From: Patescibacteria group bacterium
GTDB taxonomy: Bacteria > Patescibacteriota > Microgenomatia > UBA12405 > JAHJSD01
Length of the DNA stretch: 8,333 bases
Direction of reading: 5' to 3'
Assembly: GCA_018830585.1 (NCBI GenBank)
Contig: JAHJSD010000094.1
Span: 1-8,333 of the forward strand
The position numbers were made by a program, and so were the translations under genes. Below the pieces are notes generated by a model. It was not told the origin of the DNA. It made no database searches and worked only from the letters and a program-made list of their open reading frames with translations. Of this stretch, positions 1-5,053 are shown one piece after another; the stretch's first letter is position 1, and each line of letters starts with the position of its first letter.

Positions 1-95
1 AGTAACTCCGCTTATTTTTCCACTCGTCTCTTGGGTCACTTAAATGGCGAAGTCGGGAGTTCCTTTGGTAAGCTCAATTCTTTGGATCTCATTGA

Positions 96-494
96 TCATT
101 TCTTACCTCTATTCCGCATAATAGATCTTCGCCGTATCCGGGAAGCGAGTTGATTGAGGTTAAGTTTTTTATTTTCTACTCGCAAAGATATCTCTATTAG
201 CTCTTTGCCGTTCACCTTTAAAACTACTTGGTTTATTTTTAGAAACCGAACGGTGGAGATTATGGCGATTCTTTTGTTGCCATCAACAAATGGATGATTC
301 AACACTAAAGAGTGAAACAGCGCCGCCGCCTTGAGAAAGATAGTTTGATATAAATCTTTTCCGGCAAAAACCGCCTTTGGCCTCTCAATAGCAGAAATAA
401 GTCCCGATAAACTTCTTAACCCAAAAGATCCGCCAGTTTTGGAAATAACCGCCTCGTGCAGAAAGATAACTTCTTCTAATGATAAGTACCTCAT
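96..494 (-). CDS. doc: Doc-type (death-on-curing) Fic-fold toxin
   Basis: The 132-residue protein matches the Doc branch of the Fic fold in length and motif. The active-site loop HPFVDGNKR lies at residues 67-75: it has the catalytic His and the Asp, and the Lys in place of the second Gly that is typical of Doc. Known Doc proteins phosphorylate EF-Tu and stop translation; that role is inferred here by family. The N-terminal helices (YLSLEEVIFLHEAV) and the KAAALFHSLVLNHPF helix before the motif are typical. The ATG overlaps the stop of the upstream antitoxin gene by four bases (ATGA, 491-494), so translation is probably coupled. The C-terminus is rich in Arg and Lys. No terminator is visible between this gene and the window edge. 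Confidence 0.9.
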   Translation of the reverse strand: MRYLSLEEVIFLHEAVISKTGGSFGLRSLSGLISAIERPKAVFAGKDLYQTIFLKAAALFHSLVLNHPFVDGNKRIAIISTVRFLKINQVVLKVNGKELIEISLRVENKKLNLNQLASRIRRRSIMRNRGKK

Positions 495-736
495 TTCCGG
501 GCTAATTCTTCCAACATGGGCTGATTTCTGTTGATGAATGCCTCAGTCCAGGCGGCAAATTCCTTGCTTATTTTTGTTTCCTCCTTACCCTTTTCCGTTT
601 TAACAGTTAGGGTTTTTTCTTCATTGTCAGTTTCAACCCAAACCCGATCGCCAACTTTCAATGTGGTTCCTTTTAGGAAATCTTTAGGAATTGTTATTGC
701 CGCCGAATTTCCTACCTGGATTATTTTTTGCAACAT
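491..736 (-). CDS. AbrB/MazE-type (SpoVT-AbrB fold) antitoxin
   Basis: The 81-residue protein begins with a swapped-hairpin AbrB/MazE DNA-binding domain: residues 1-45 read LQKIIQVGNSAAITIPKDF, then a LKVGDRVWVE strand. The acidic C-terminal tail (residues 50-81, ending LEELARK) is the part that normally binds and neutralises the toxin. It sits directly before the Doc gene with a four-base overlap, forming a standard toxin-antitoxin operon. The canonical Doc partner is Phd, so the AbrB-Doc pairing is a known but less usual combination. No clear Shine-Dalgarno sequence precedes the ATG. A perfect inverted repeat 25 to 47 bases upstream is a plausible operator for autoregulation. Confidence 0.85.
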   Translation of the reverse strand: MLQKIIQVGNSAAITIPKDFLKGTTLKVGDRVWVETDNEEKTLTVKTEKGKEETKISKEFAAWTEAFINRNQPMLEELARK

Positions 737-760
737 AGACTTAGTATTTAAATTTTAAAT

Positions 761-783
761 ATGTTATAACAACGTTATAACAT
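761..783. promoter_or_regulatory. Perfect inverted repeat, probable operator of the toxin-antitoxin operon
   Basis: ATGTTATAAC and GTTATAACAT form 10-bp perfect arms around AAC. Each arm also contains the self-complementary octamer GTTATAAC (763-770 and 774-781). On the minus strand a TTGACA at 800-795 lies 15 bp before TATAAC at 779-774, a slightly short-spaced promoter, so a protein bound to the repeat would cover the -10 region. The DNA-binding antitoxin is the natural candidate; that is inference. Confidence 0.65.
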
Positions 784-845
784 TAGGCCTGTTTTGTCAA
801 GCCCCTCATCGGTTGTTTTTCGCATTCCAGGGAAAATTTGAAAAC

Positions 846-867
846 ACAAAAAGACGAGTGTCGTCTT
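846..867 (-). terminator. Rho-independent terminator after the 947-1417 gene
   Basis: On the minus strand AAGACGA, loop CAC and TCGTCTT form a 7-bp perfect stem that runs into a five-T tract. It lies about 80 bases after the stop of the minus-strand gene at 947. A second, A/T-rich perfect hairpin (10-bp arms 891-900 and 909-918, 8-nt loop) lies between them and lacks a good T tract. Confidence 0.5.
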
Positions 868-946
868 GGCGAGAGGGCGCTAAAAGAATTGCAAATATTG
901 TATTGATTCAATATTTGCTACCTGATTTAGAGAGATCAGAGTTAGG

Positions 947-1417
947 TTAGCCTCTTCTTATCATGTCGTTGACCACTCCTAATGCAAGCCTTGCTCTTCG
1001 TGTAACCGTCCCCGGAGTAACCGCGCCAGCATTGTGGAGGCGAATTTCTAAACCAAATCGTCTTGGATCCCCAAAGCTGCCAACCGTCAGGCCGCCCCCT
1101 TCTCCTTCGTGATCAACTTTTGCAAGAGTTAAGGTGATATGTTCTATGGCATGAGCTACGTTAAGACCCGCCGTCACCGCAGGAGATGGCCTACGTCCTC
1201 GTGAAGTAGGGGAATCATTAAAGGCGCTGCCGTCCCCACAGTGACCAACAAGACTAGTAGCGTCACGAGTAAAGCCGACAAGTCTACTCATTCTGTCAGG
1301 AGAAATTCTACCTGCTCGGGGGACAATTACTTTAGTTCTAAAAACAACACAACCCCCTTCCTGTAATTCTTTTGGTTCTCGAAATCGAACGGGGGATAGT
1401 TTGTCAATCAGATTCAC
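947..1417 (-). CDS. Unrecognised 156-residue protein
   Basis: I do not recognise this family. The product is basic and Gly/Arg-rich, with no signal peptide or membrane segment. Visible features are a CGDGSAFNDS segment near residue 60, a helix-like stretch NVAHAIEHITLTLAKVDHE around residues 86-104 and an Arg-rich C-terminus. The GTG start at 1417 is supported by a minus-strand promoter placed so that transcription would begin at the start codon: TTGATT at 1453-1448, 17 bp, TAAAAT at 1430-1425, then 7 bases. No Shine-Dalgarno sequence is present, which fits leaderless translation. The gene is visibly richer in G+C than the genes around it and follows a frameshifted gene, so it may be part of an acquired, decaying patch. 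Its existence as a gene is likely; its role is unknown. Confidence 0.55.
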   Translation of the reverse strand: MNLIDKLSPVRFREPKELQEGGCVVFRTKVIVPRAGRISPDRMSRLVGFTRDATSLVGHCGDGSAFNDSPTSRGRRPSPAVTAGLNVAHAIEHITLTLAKVDHEGEGGGLTVGSFGDPRRFGLEIRLHNAGAVTPGTVTRRARLALGVVNDMIRRG

Positions 1418-1424
1418 AGGAAGT

Positions 1425-1453
1425 ATTTTACTATGGGATTATCGTAAAATCAA
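1425..1453 (-). promoter_or_regulatory. Sigma-70-like promoter for a leaderless GTG gene
   Basis: TTGATT (4 of 6 consensus) at 1453-1448 and TAAAAT (5 of 6) at 1430-1425 are separated by exactly 17 bp. Only 7 bases separate the -10 box from the GTG at 1417, so the transcript should start at or next to the codon. Confidence 0.5.
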
Positions 1454-1478
1454 ATAATAGTTTGTCATCTTTTTTTTG

Positions 1479-1505
1479 GGGGGCAGGATTCCCGCCTTAT
1501 CTTAA
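1479..1505 (-). other. Stem-loop at a stop codon, copy 1 of a two-copy element
   Basis: Read on the minus strand, GGCGGG, loop AAT and CCTGCC form a six-pair stem containing one G-U pair, followed by a C run. The block matches 3403-3429 at 23 of 27 positions. The four differences form two compensatory base-pair changes. The downstream half resembles a tRNA T-arm and acceptor end. Confidence 0.5.
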
Positions 1506-1660
1506 CTTAAGTGTTCGCCTTTAGATACTATTCCTCGACACCATGTAGGGTACACTGCCTGTCGTGTATCGAATGGTGCTGGGGCAAAATCCAATCCAAA
1601 AAAATACCCAAACAAAAATTGATCATCGCCTATTCCTGGGGACCGGTTGTCTTCGTCTAA
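1502..1660 (-). pseudogene. Displaced 3' part of the frameshifted gene at 1623-2057
   Basis: In the next minus-strand frame an uninterrupted stretch begins LDEDNRSPG and continues through GDDQFLFGYFFGLDF and APAPFDTRQAVYP to a TAA at 1502-1504. This reads like ordinary protein and follows naturally from ...IEDYVER of the upstream frame. Removing one base in the GGG/AAA run (complement of 1661-1666) joins the two into about 184 residues. The frame upstream of the junction in this register is not convincing protein, so only the distal part is called. A sequencing error, a real mutation or, less likely, +1 frameshifting would all explain it. Confidence 0.5.
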
Positions 1661-2057
1661 CCCTTTCAACATAATCTTCAATCGCTTCAGGATGGTAACC
1701 CAATGCCGCGCCCATCTGACGATGGAACCGTTCTGTAGGACGATCAGGTAATGCCGCATGAGCTTCTTCTAAAAGAGAGACTATTTGTCGGACATTCCTT
1801 GGGCGACCGACGACCCGAACTGTTCCCCCAATTAATGTAGGAGCCGTTTTAACAAGCAACCCGGAGCCTTCTCTTCCGGCTCCCCATAACATACTGCGGA
1901 CAGCGCTATTCCCGGCAACCGTTTTTTTGGACACTATTGCCGCAGGCTTGCCCGGCCCTTGAACTACCGCCTTTAAGTCGTCGGCCTCATCATATGTCAG
2001 AGAAGATGGACTGGGGTATTCCTTTGTTGATCGAAAATTCTTCCAATTACTACCCAC
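1623..2057 (-). CDS. Unrecognised protein, probably truncated by a frameshift
   Basis: The 144-residue product has no name I can give. Its C-terminal half, LLEEAHAALPDRPTERFHRQ then MGAALGYHPEAIEDYV, is helical and looks conserved in style, with an LGY-P-xx-I pattern. The last residues (RRRQPVPRNRR) look like out-of-frame readthrough, and the natural continuation lies in the next frame down to 1502. The start is GTG at 2057, chosen because AAGAGGAG lies 8 bases upstream. An ATG two bases earlier is out of frame and soon hits a stop. It follows the coiled-coil gene by 73 bases and could be in the same transcript. Base composition is richer in G+C than the flanking genes. Confidence 0.55.
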   Translation of the reverse strand: MGSNWKNFRSTKEYPSPSSLTYDEADDLKAVVQGPGKPAAIVSKKTVAGNSAVRSMLWGAGREGSGLLVKTAPTLIGGTVRVVGRPRNVRQIVSLLEEAHAALPDRPTERFHRQMGAALGYHPEAIEDYVERVRRRQPVPRNRR

Positions 2058-2130
2058 ATCAAAAACTCCTCTTTAACAAAAAAGCTACATCAATCCGAAA
2101 AACAGAATCCGTCTTTATAAATTAATTGTA

Positions 2131-2346
2131 TCATGAAAACTGGCCGGTCGGGGAACGTTGCTTTAACTCCGCCAGCTGTTCTTGCAGACAGGCTAATTGA
2201 GCTGTATAAACTTTAATTTGCATCTCTAGATACTCATCACCATAACGGCTGCCGGCTTTGGTGGCAGACCAATTTTTCTGCATCTCATTTATTCTTTCAA
2301 TATACCAGTCAATTTTTTCTTTAAGATCTTTTTCTTTACTGATCAT
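2131..2346 (-). CDS. Small coiled-coil hypothetical protein
   Basis: The 71-residue protein is almost entirely helical and charged: MISKEKDLKEKIDWYIERIN and then QIKVYTAQLACLQEQLAELK show heptad-like spacing of hydrophobic residues, so a dimeric coiled coil is likely. There is no signal peptide. I chose the ATG at 2346 over a TTG five codons upstream because GGGGAG stands 7 bases before the ATG. The start overlaps (ATGA) the stop of a minus-strand reading frame that covers 2347-2480, so the two were probably translationally coupled. The function is unknown; such small helical proteins are often structural or antitoxin-like, but nothing here proves it. Confidence 0.65.
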   Translation of the reverse strand: MISKEKDLKEKIDWYIERINEMQKNWSATKAGSRYGDEYLEMQIKVYTAQLACLQEQLAELKQRSPTGQFS

Positions 2347-2592
2347 TTTTTTACTCCCCAAACCGATTCATCGGTAACACCAACACGCCTCAATTCGAAG
2401 AGAATCCTGCTGACTAACCTGGACGTTTTCTCACCATCGCCGCAATCAGCCCGTACTGCCCGTATCACCGCGGTAGAGACAGGGCATCTTTCCTCATATT
2501 CTTTTTTTTTGTTTTTCCCTTACTCAGGCTATTTCTTCAGGAGAAGCCCTATGGGGGAAGTTTATAAACAAATTCTGATCAATTTTTTCCAT
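2343..2592 (-). pseudogene. Frameshifted remnant upstream of the coiled-coil gene
   Basis: The first part starts at ATG 2592 and reads MEKIDQNLFINFPHRASPEE IA before a TGA. After a nine-A run (complement of 2502-2510) another frame reads EYEERCPVSTAVIRAVRADC, then GDGEKTSRLVSRILFELRRV GVTDESVWGVKK, and ends in an ATGA overlap with the next gene. Both stretches look like genuine protein, and the four-base overlap is the normal sign of an operon. Joining them needs two indels, one near the TGA and one probably in the poly-A run. A good -10 box lies 9 bases before the ATG. I do not recognise the family. Alternatives are two tiny separate genes or sequence errors. Confidence 0.4.
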
Positions 2593-2601
2593 ATTACGCC
2601 C

Positions 2602-2629
2602 ATTATACTGCCCAATATGGATAAAACAA
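2602..2629 (-). promoter_or_regulatory. Promoter with consensus -10 before the frameshifted remnant
   Basis: A perfect TATAAT lies on the minus strand at 2607-2602. TTGTTT at 2629-2624 is the best -35 candidate, 16 bp away. The ATG at 2592 is 9 bases after the -10 box, predicting a leader of a few bases at most. It would drive the remnant and the coiled-coil gene. Confidence 0.45.
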
Positions 2630-2647
2630 CCGAGTATACCCTCGGTT
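2618..2647 (-). terminator. Rho-independent terminator of the Nudix gene
   Basis: AACCGAG, loop GGTATA and CTCGGTT form a 7-bp perfect stem (2641-2647 with 2628-2634), followed on the minus strand by GTTTTAT. The stem begins inside the TAA stop codon of the Nudix gene, so termination is immediate. Confidence 0.6.
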
Positions 2648-3350
2648 AAAACTTGGTTAAAACAGTTTGATCCTGGAAGTAGAAAAAATCAAAGTTTTCT
2701 CGCTGAACTCTTTTGTAAATTTTTTCTAAACAAGGACTGGCGGCAATATTATCTTTCTGATACTTAATTGCCTGGCCAAAAGTTCCCCAAAAATTCTTAC
2801 CAAAATCTGTTTGAGGCAAAAGCTGCCCCTGAGGATTTTTGGCAAAACAAACATGGAAGAGAGGGTCTTCAATAATTTCCTTTTTTGAATCTCTTCTGGT
2901 GGTCCGATAAACACCAATCAGTTTAAAGCCGGCAATCAACCCCGTTTCTTCTTTCAACTTTCTTTTAGCAGCAAGCTCTATGGGTTCACCCGAATTAACT
3001 TTCCCGGAAACTACCTCTATATCACCCAAATACGGGTGTCTGGTTCTTTGCTGAAGCAGGATTTCTTTTTTACCATTATTATCTCTGACCACATAGGCTA
3101 AAATTGACACTTTAAAAAGATCTTTAAGATTGCCTTTGGCGTCAAAAATCTGAGTAGCTTTTTTACCCCTGTCGGTTAAGCGGTAAAGATTTCCTTTTTT
3201 CTCAACAAATCCCTTCTTAACTAAAAACTGAAGGTGATAGTTAAACAAATCGTTTGAAATTCTTTCGTCTTTAGGCCGGGCTTGGGAATAAGCTAGCTCT
3301 TGGGCATTGATTAGCCCTGTTAGAATTTTTTCCTGAACTAAGCTGAACAT
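2646..3350 (-). CDS. Winged-helix / Nudix hydrolase fusion
   Basis: The 234-residue cytoplasmic protein has an N-terminal winged-helix segment (about residues 5-70, with FNYHLQFLVKKGFVEKKGNL) and a Nudix domain (about 78-220). Nudix enzymes hydrolyse nucleoside diphosphates linked to another group; the substrate cannot be told here. The Nudix box runs from Gly116 to Leu138: G-x5-E (116-122), then R130-K131-L-K-E134-E135-T-G137-L138. The Glu that normally follows Arg is Lys131, a position that usually helps bind metal, so activity may be reduced or altered. The wHTH suggests a ligand-sensing regulator is also possible. The ATG has no Shine-Dalgarno sequence; TATAAA lies 4 bases upstream. A terminator starts at the stop codon. 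Just upstream lies a partial copy of the tRNA-Tyr 3' end. Confidence 0.8.
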   Translation of the reverse strand: MFSLVQEKILTGLINAQELAYSQARPKDERISNDLFNYHLQFLVKKGFVEKKGNLYRLTDRGKKATQIFDAKGNLKDLFKVSILAYVVRDNNGKKEILLQQRTRHPYLGDIEVVSGKVNSGEPIELAAKRKLKEETGLIAGFKLIGVYRTTRRDSKKEIIEDPLFHVCFAKNPQGQLLPQTDFGKNFWGTFGQAIKYQKDNIAASPCLEKIYKRVQRENFDFFYFQDQTVLTKF

Positions 3351-3380
3351 GTTGTTTATAAAACCAAAGGAATCTATAGG

Positions 3381-3414
3381 CGAAACTCTACTTCATGATC
3401 CAGGGGGTAGAATT
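3381..3414. repeat. Partial copy of the tRNA-Tyr 3' end and its flank (direct repeat, distal copy)
   Basis: This 34-bp block matches 3802-3835 at 31 of 34 positions in the same orientation. It carries the acceptor 3' strand, discriminator and part of the T-arm of the tRNA plus about 16 bp of its downstream flank, but no tRNA body. Together the two copies enclose the GIY-YIG gene at 3421-3711. Confidence 0.6.
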
Positions 3415-3429
3415 TCCACCTTATCTTAA
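3403..3429 (-). other. Stem-loop at a stop codon, copy 2 of a two-copy element
   Basis: On the minus strand GGTGGA, loop AAT and TCTACC form a six-pair stem directly after the TAA of the GIY-YIG gene. It corresponds to 1479-1505, with C-G replaced by U-A and G-C replaced by A-U. One conserved pair is G-U only when read on the minus strand, which points to a minus-strand RNA. Confidence 0.5.
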
Positions 3430-3711
3430 ATTATTCACACATGCCATCTTCTGAAAACTCTCTTTCAGTATAATTTTTAAAGCTCTTTTTCCAGGCGAAG
3501 TTTTAAAGTATTTTTCTCTTCTTAAACAATCTTTTTTAGCCAGAAAGTACTCGCAGAAAATTAAAGTTAACGGACGGCGAGATTTTGTAGCAAGAGAGTG
3601 TCCTTTTATATGATGGGTTAGTCTTTGATTTAAATTACTCGTAGAGCCAATATAAAGTTTTTTATCCTTGAGGCTTTGCAAAACATAAACACAATATTGG
3701 AGTTTTTTCAT
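3421..3711 (-). CDS. Small single-domain GIY-YIG endonuclease 1
   Basis: The 96-residue protein is essentially one GIY-YIG nuclease domain. The first motif strand is YCVYVL (6-11), the second KLYIGSTSNLNQR (18-30) with the catalytic Arg30, and the metal-binding Glu is E66 in LRREKYFK. Family members cleave DNA in repair, recombination or homing; stand-alone versions of this size are very frequent in CPR genomes and their targets are mostly unknown. AAGGA lies 4 bases before the ATG. The gene lies just downstream of tRNA-Tyr, between that tRNA and a partial copy of its 3' end, which suggests a small mobile unit using the tRNA gene as target. The TAA stop falls inside a repeated stem-loop element. 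Confidence 0.85.
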   Translation of the reverse strand: MKKLQYCVYVLQSLKDKKLYIGSTSNLNQRLTHHIKGHSLATKSRRPLTLIFCEYFLAKKDCLRREKYFKTSPGKRALKIILKESFQKMACVNNLR

Positions 3712-3746
3712 CTGATCCTTCTTTTTATTCTATCAGAGCCAAAGGG

Positions 3747-3821
3747 GGTCATGCAGTAGAGCAAAGCACACTGCATGACCATGAAGTGTGTTTCGCGGCA
3801 ACGAAATTCTACTTCATGGTC
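3747..3821. repeat. Two adjoining hairpins in the tRNA-Tyr 3' flank
   Basis: GGTCATGCAGT (3747-3757) pairs perfectly with ACTGCATGACC (3770-3780) across a 12-nt loop. Sharing GACC, GACCATGAAGT (3777-3787) pairs perfectly with ACTTCATGGTC (3811-3821), with a further inner TTTCG/CGAAA pairing. The second hairpin includes the encoded CCA end of the tRNA. No T tract follows on the minus strand, so these are not standard terminators. Confidence 0.6.
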
Positions 3822-3902
3822 CAGGGGGTAGGATTCGGACCTACGCAGGGAAATCCCGACGGTTTTACAGACCGTTCCGTTTGACCACTCCGGCACCCCT
3901 GG
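3817..3902 (-). tRNA. tRNA-Tyr (anticodon GTA), CCA encoded
   Basis: On the minus strand the acceptor CCAGGGG pairs perfectly with CCCCTGG, followed by discriminator A and an encoded CCA. The D-arm is CCG...CGG. The anticodon arm ACGGT-CTGTAAA-ACCGT gives anticodon GTA. A long class II variable arm built on GGGATTTCCC is present, as expected for bacterial tRNA-Tyr. The T-arm is GTAGG-TCCGAAT-CCTAC; its loop begins TCC rather than the usual TTC, a slight deviation. Length is 86 nt with CCA. Confidence 0.93.
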
Positions 3903-3932
3903 ATTGAAAAATTCTAAACTCTAAATTCTAAA

Positions 3933-3959
3933 TCCCGAAGGGACCCCTTCCCTTCGGGA
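3933..3959. repeat. Perfect 10-bp hairpin upstream of tRNA-Tyr
   Basis: TCCCGAAGGG and CCCTTCGGGA flank a 7-nt loop. It is embedded in A/T-rich, TTCTAAA-repetitive DNA. The following GGGACAAATTCCAAT (3957-3971) recurs at about 4854-4868 beyond the second GIY-YIG gene. A further 8-bp perfect hairpin (TTCCGATC / GATCGGAA) lies at 4050-4068. The rest of 3903-4093 shows no gene. Confidence 0.5.
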
Positions 3960-4092
3960 CAAATTCCAATCTTCCAAACTCGAACTTTCAAACTCCGCCA
4001 AATGCTTAATTTTACCGTTTTCCGGCGACTGTTTCAAATCAAACCGTTTTTCCGATCCCGGATCGGAACAGGAATAAGTATTTCCCCCCTTC

Positions 4093-4155
4093 CGTCATCC
4101 TGAGCGAAGCCCTGTACCGACCGGTACGGGGGAAGTTCCAACGACGAAGGATCCC
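4093..4155. repeat. REP-like repeat with a nested palindrome, left of GIY-YIG 2
   Basis: The host repeat has the form GTCATCCTGAGCGAAG ... GACGAAGGATCCC. Inside it lies a 22-bp near-palindrome (4110-4131), CCCTGTACCG and CGGTACGGGG around AC. A copy in reverse orientation lies at 4480-4540, so the pair forms terminal inverted repeats around the nuclease gene. Confidence 0.6.
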
Positions 4156-4179
4156 CTCGGGTCAAAGGCAAAGGATTCC

Positions 4180-4461
4180 CTAATAAAGATCCTCGTAGTC
4201 GGGGCTAATCTTTTCAATCAGTTTTTTCTTGAAACTTCTCCCCTTGCCTTTGATATATTTTTCTCTTCTGACAGCCTCTTCTATTAAACCAAAGTTTTCA
4301 AAATAAATAAACCTATTAAGCTGATATTTTTTAGTAAAACCGTCGACAACCTTGTTTTTATACTGCCAAACTCTTTTCTTAAGATCGCTGGTTACCCCAA
4401 CATAGAAGACGGTATTGTGTTTATTGGCAAGAATGTAAACATAGCCCCGTTTTTGACCCAT
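4180..4461 (-). CDS. Small single-domain GIY-YIG endonuclease 2
   Basis: The 93-residue protein has the GIY-YIG core: YVYIL (7-11), FYVGVTSDLKKR (19-30) with catalytic Arg30 and YVG for YIG, and Glu67 in RREKYIKG. The two nucleases in this window share motif spacing but diverge elsewhere, so they are relatives rather than a recent duplication. The target is unknown. I chose the ATG at 4461; a longer reading to 4527 would extend into the adjacent repeat and adds residues that are not family-like. AGGAG lies 14 bases upstream, longer than usual. The stop codon borders a repeat sequence, and the gene sits between two REP-like repeats of opposite orientation. Confidence 0.8.
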   Translation of the reverse strand: MGQKRGYVYILANKHNTVFYVGVTSDLKKRVWQYKNKVVDGFTKKYQLNRFIYFENFGLIEEAVRREKYIKGKGRSFKKKLIEKISPDYEDLY

Positions 4462-4479
4462 TGATTTTATTTTAACTCC

Positions 4480-4545
4480 TAAAGGGATTCTTCGCTCCGC
4501 CCTGTACCGAATGGTACGGGGCTCCACTCAGAATGACGAGAAACG
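4480..4545. repeat. REP-like repeat with a nested palindrome, right of GIY-YIG 2
   Basis: This is the reverse-orientation partner of 4093-4155: GGATTCTTCGCTCCG, then the 22-bp insert 4500-4521 (CCCTGTACCG ... GGTACGGGG), then CTCCACTCAGAATGACG. The inserted palindrome differs from the left copy only in its centre. Confidence 0.6.
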
Positions 4546-4860
4546 AAGGGATTCTTCTCCACGACCCAAGGTCGGGATCAGAATGAGGGTAGAGAGAGCT
4601 TGGAGCGACCTACCCCGCCATCCTGAGGAATCTTGTTCTCTCCCCGTCATCCTGATCCCGCAACAGCGAGACGACGAAGAAGGATCCCCGCCCGCATCGC
4701 CTGACGGCTTCAGCGTCTGGCGGGCGCGGCCCTTTGGATTAGCAAATTGCTGATTCCACGGGGATTCTTCCCCCACACCATACGATGCAGGGTTCAGAAT
4801 GACGGAGAAAGGGGGTTTTCCCCTTAACGTAAAATCAGGTTTTTCGCTTTCTTGGGACAA
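4546..4860. repeat. Cluster of degenerate REP-like repeats, no gene
   Basis: Several variants of the same family lie here in both orientations: GATTCTTC ... CAGAATGA near 4549-4586, CCATCCTGAGGAATC near 4617, GTCATCCTGATCC ... GAAGAAGGATCCC around 4646-4688, and GGGATTCTTC ... TTCAGAATGACGG near 4759-4805. A separate palindrome with CGCCCGC ... GGCGGGCG ends lies at about 4689-4727. Open reading frames on both strands here are translations of repeats. Confidence 0.55.
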
Positions 4861-4884
4861 ATTCCAATTTCTAAATCTTAAAAC

Positions 4885-5019
4885 GAACCGCTCATTGTCA
4901 TTGATACGATCGTTGAAATGAGCGGTTCAAGTAAAGCCTCCCTGACACAACGTCAGGGCCGGTGCTGAGGTTATAAGACCACTATAAGCCCATCCCCGGG
5001 GTGTCTTACCCTTGACACC
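4885..5019. other. Hairpin-rich non-coding region
   Basis: Three strong inverted repeats follow one another: GAACCGCTCATT / AATGAGCGGTTC (4885-4896 and 4917-4928, 12 bp perfect, 20-nt loop), CCCTGAC / GTCAGGG (4940-4946 and 4952-4958, 5-nt loop), and GGTGTC / GACACC (5000-5005 and 5014-5019). No open reading frame of note spans them. They could be parts of a structured RNA or of repeat units; I cannot match them to a known RNA family. Confidence 0.35.
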
Positions 5020-5053
5020 TCGGTAGACAACCGGAAAAGACGATCCTCGTAAA

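Noticed and set aside
1..153. Plus-strand open frame from the window edge, 50 codons ending in TGA at 151, reading NSAYFSTRLLGHLNGEVG and onwards
   Set aside because: It looks mildly protein-like and could be the end of a gene, but it is short, has no visible start, and overlaps the 3' end of the well-supported Doc gene on the other strand.
2551..2649. Plus-strand 32-codon ORF with AGGAG 7 bases before its ATG
   Set aside because: Most of it lies over the Nudix terminator hairpin and over the minus-strand promoter and remnant; it lacks a plus-strand promoter, and the peptide has no coding character beyond the chance ribosome-site match.
3708..3896. Minus-strand ORF of 62 codons
   Set aside because: It is a translation of the tRNA-Tyr gene and its hairpin flank.
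4050..4068. Perfect 8-bp hairpin TTCCGATC / GATCGGAA as a terminator
   Set aside because: No T tract follows on either strand in the needed direction, so it is treated as a repeat only.
4511..4860. Overlapping ORFs on both strands at 4511-4753 and 4528-4860
   Set aside because: Both are translations of the REP-like repeat cluster, with low-complexity Pro/Ser/Arg content and no start signals.
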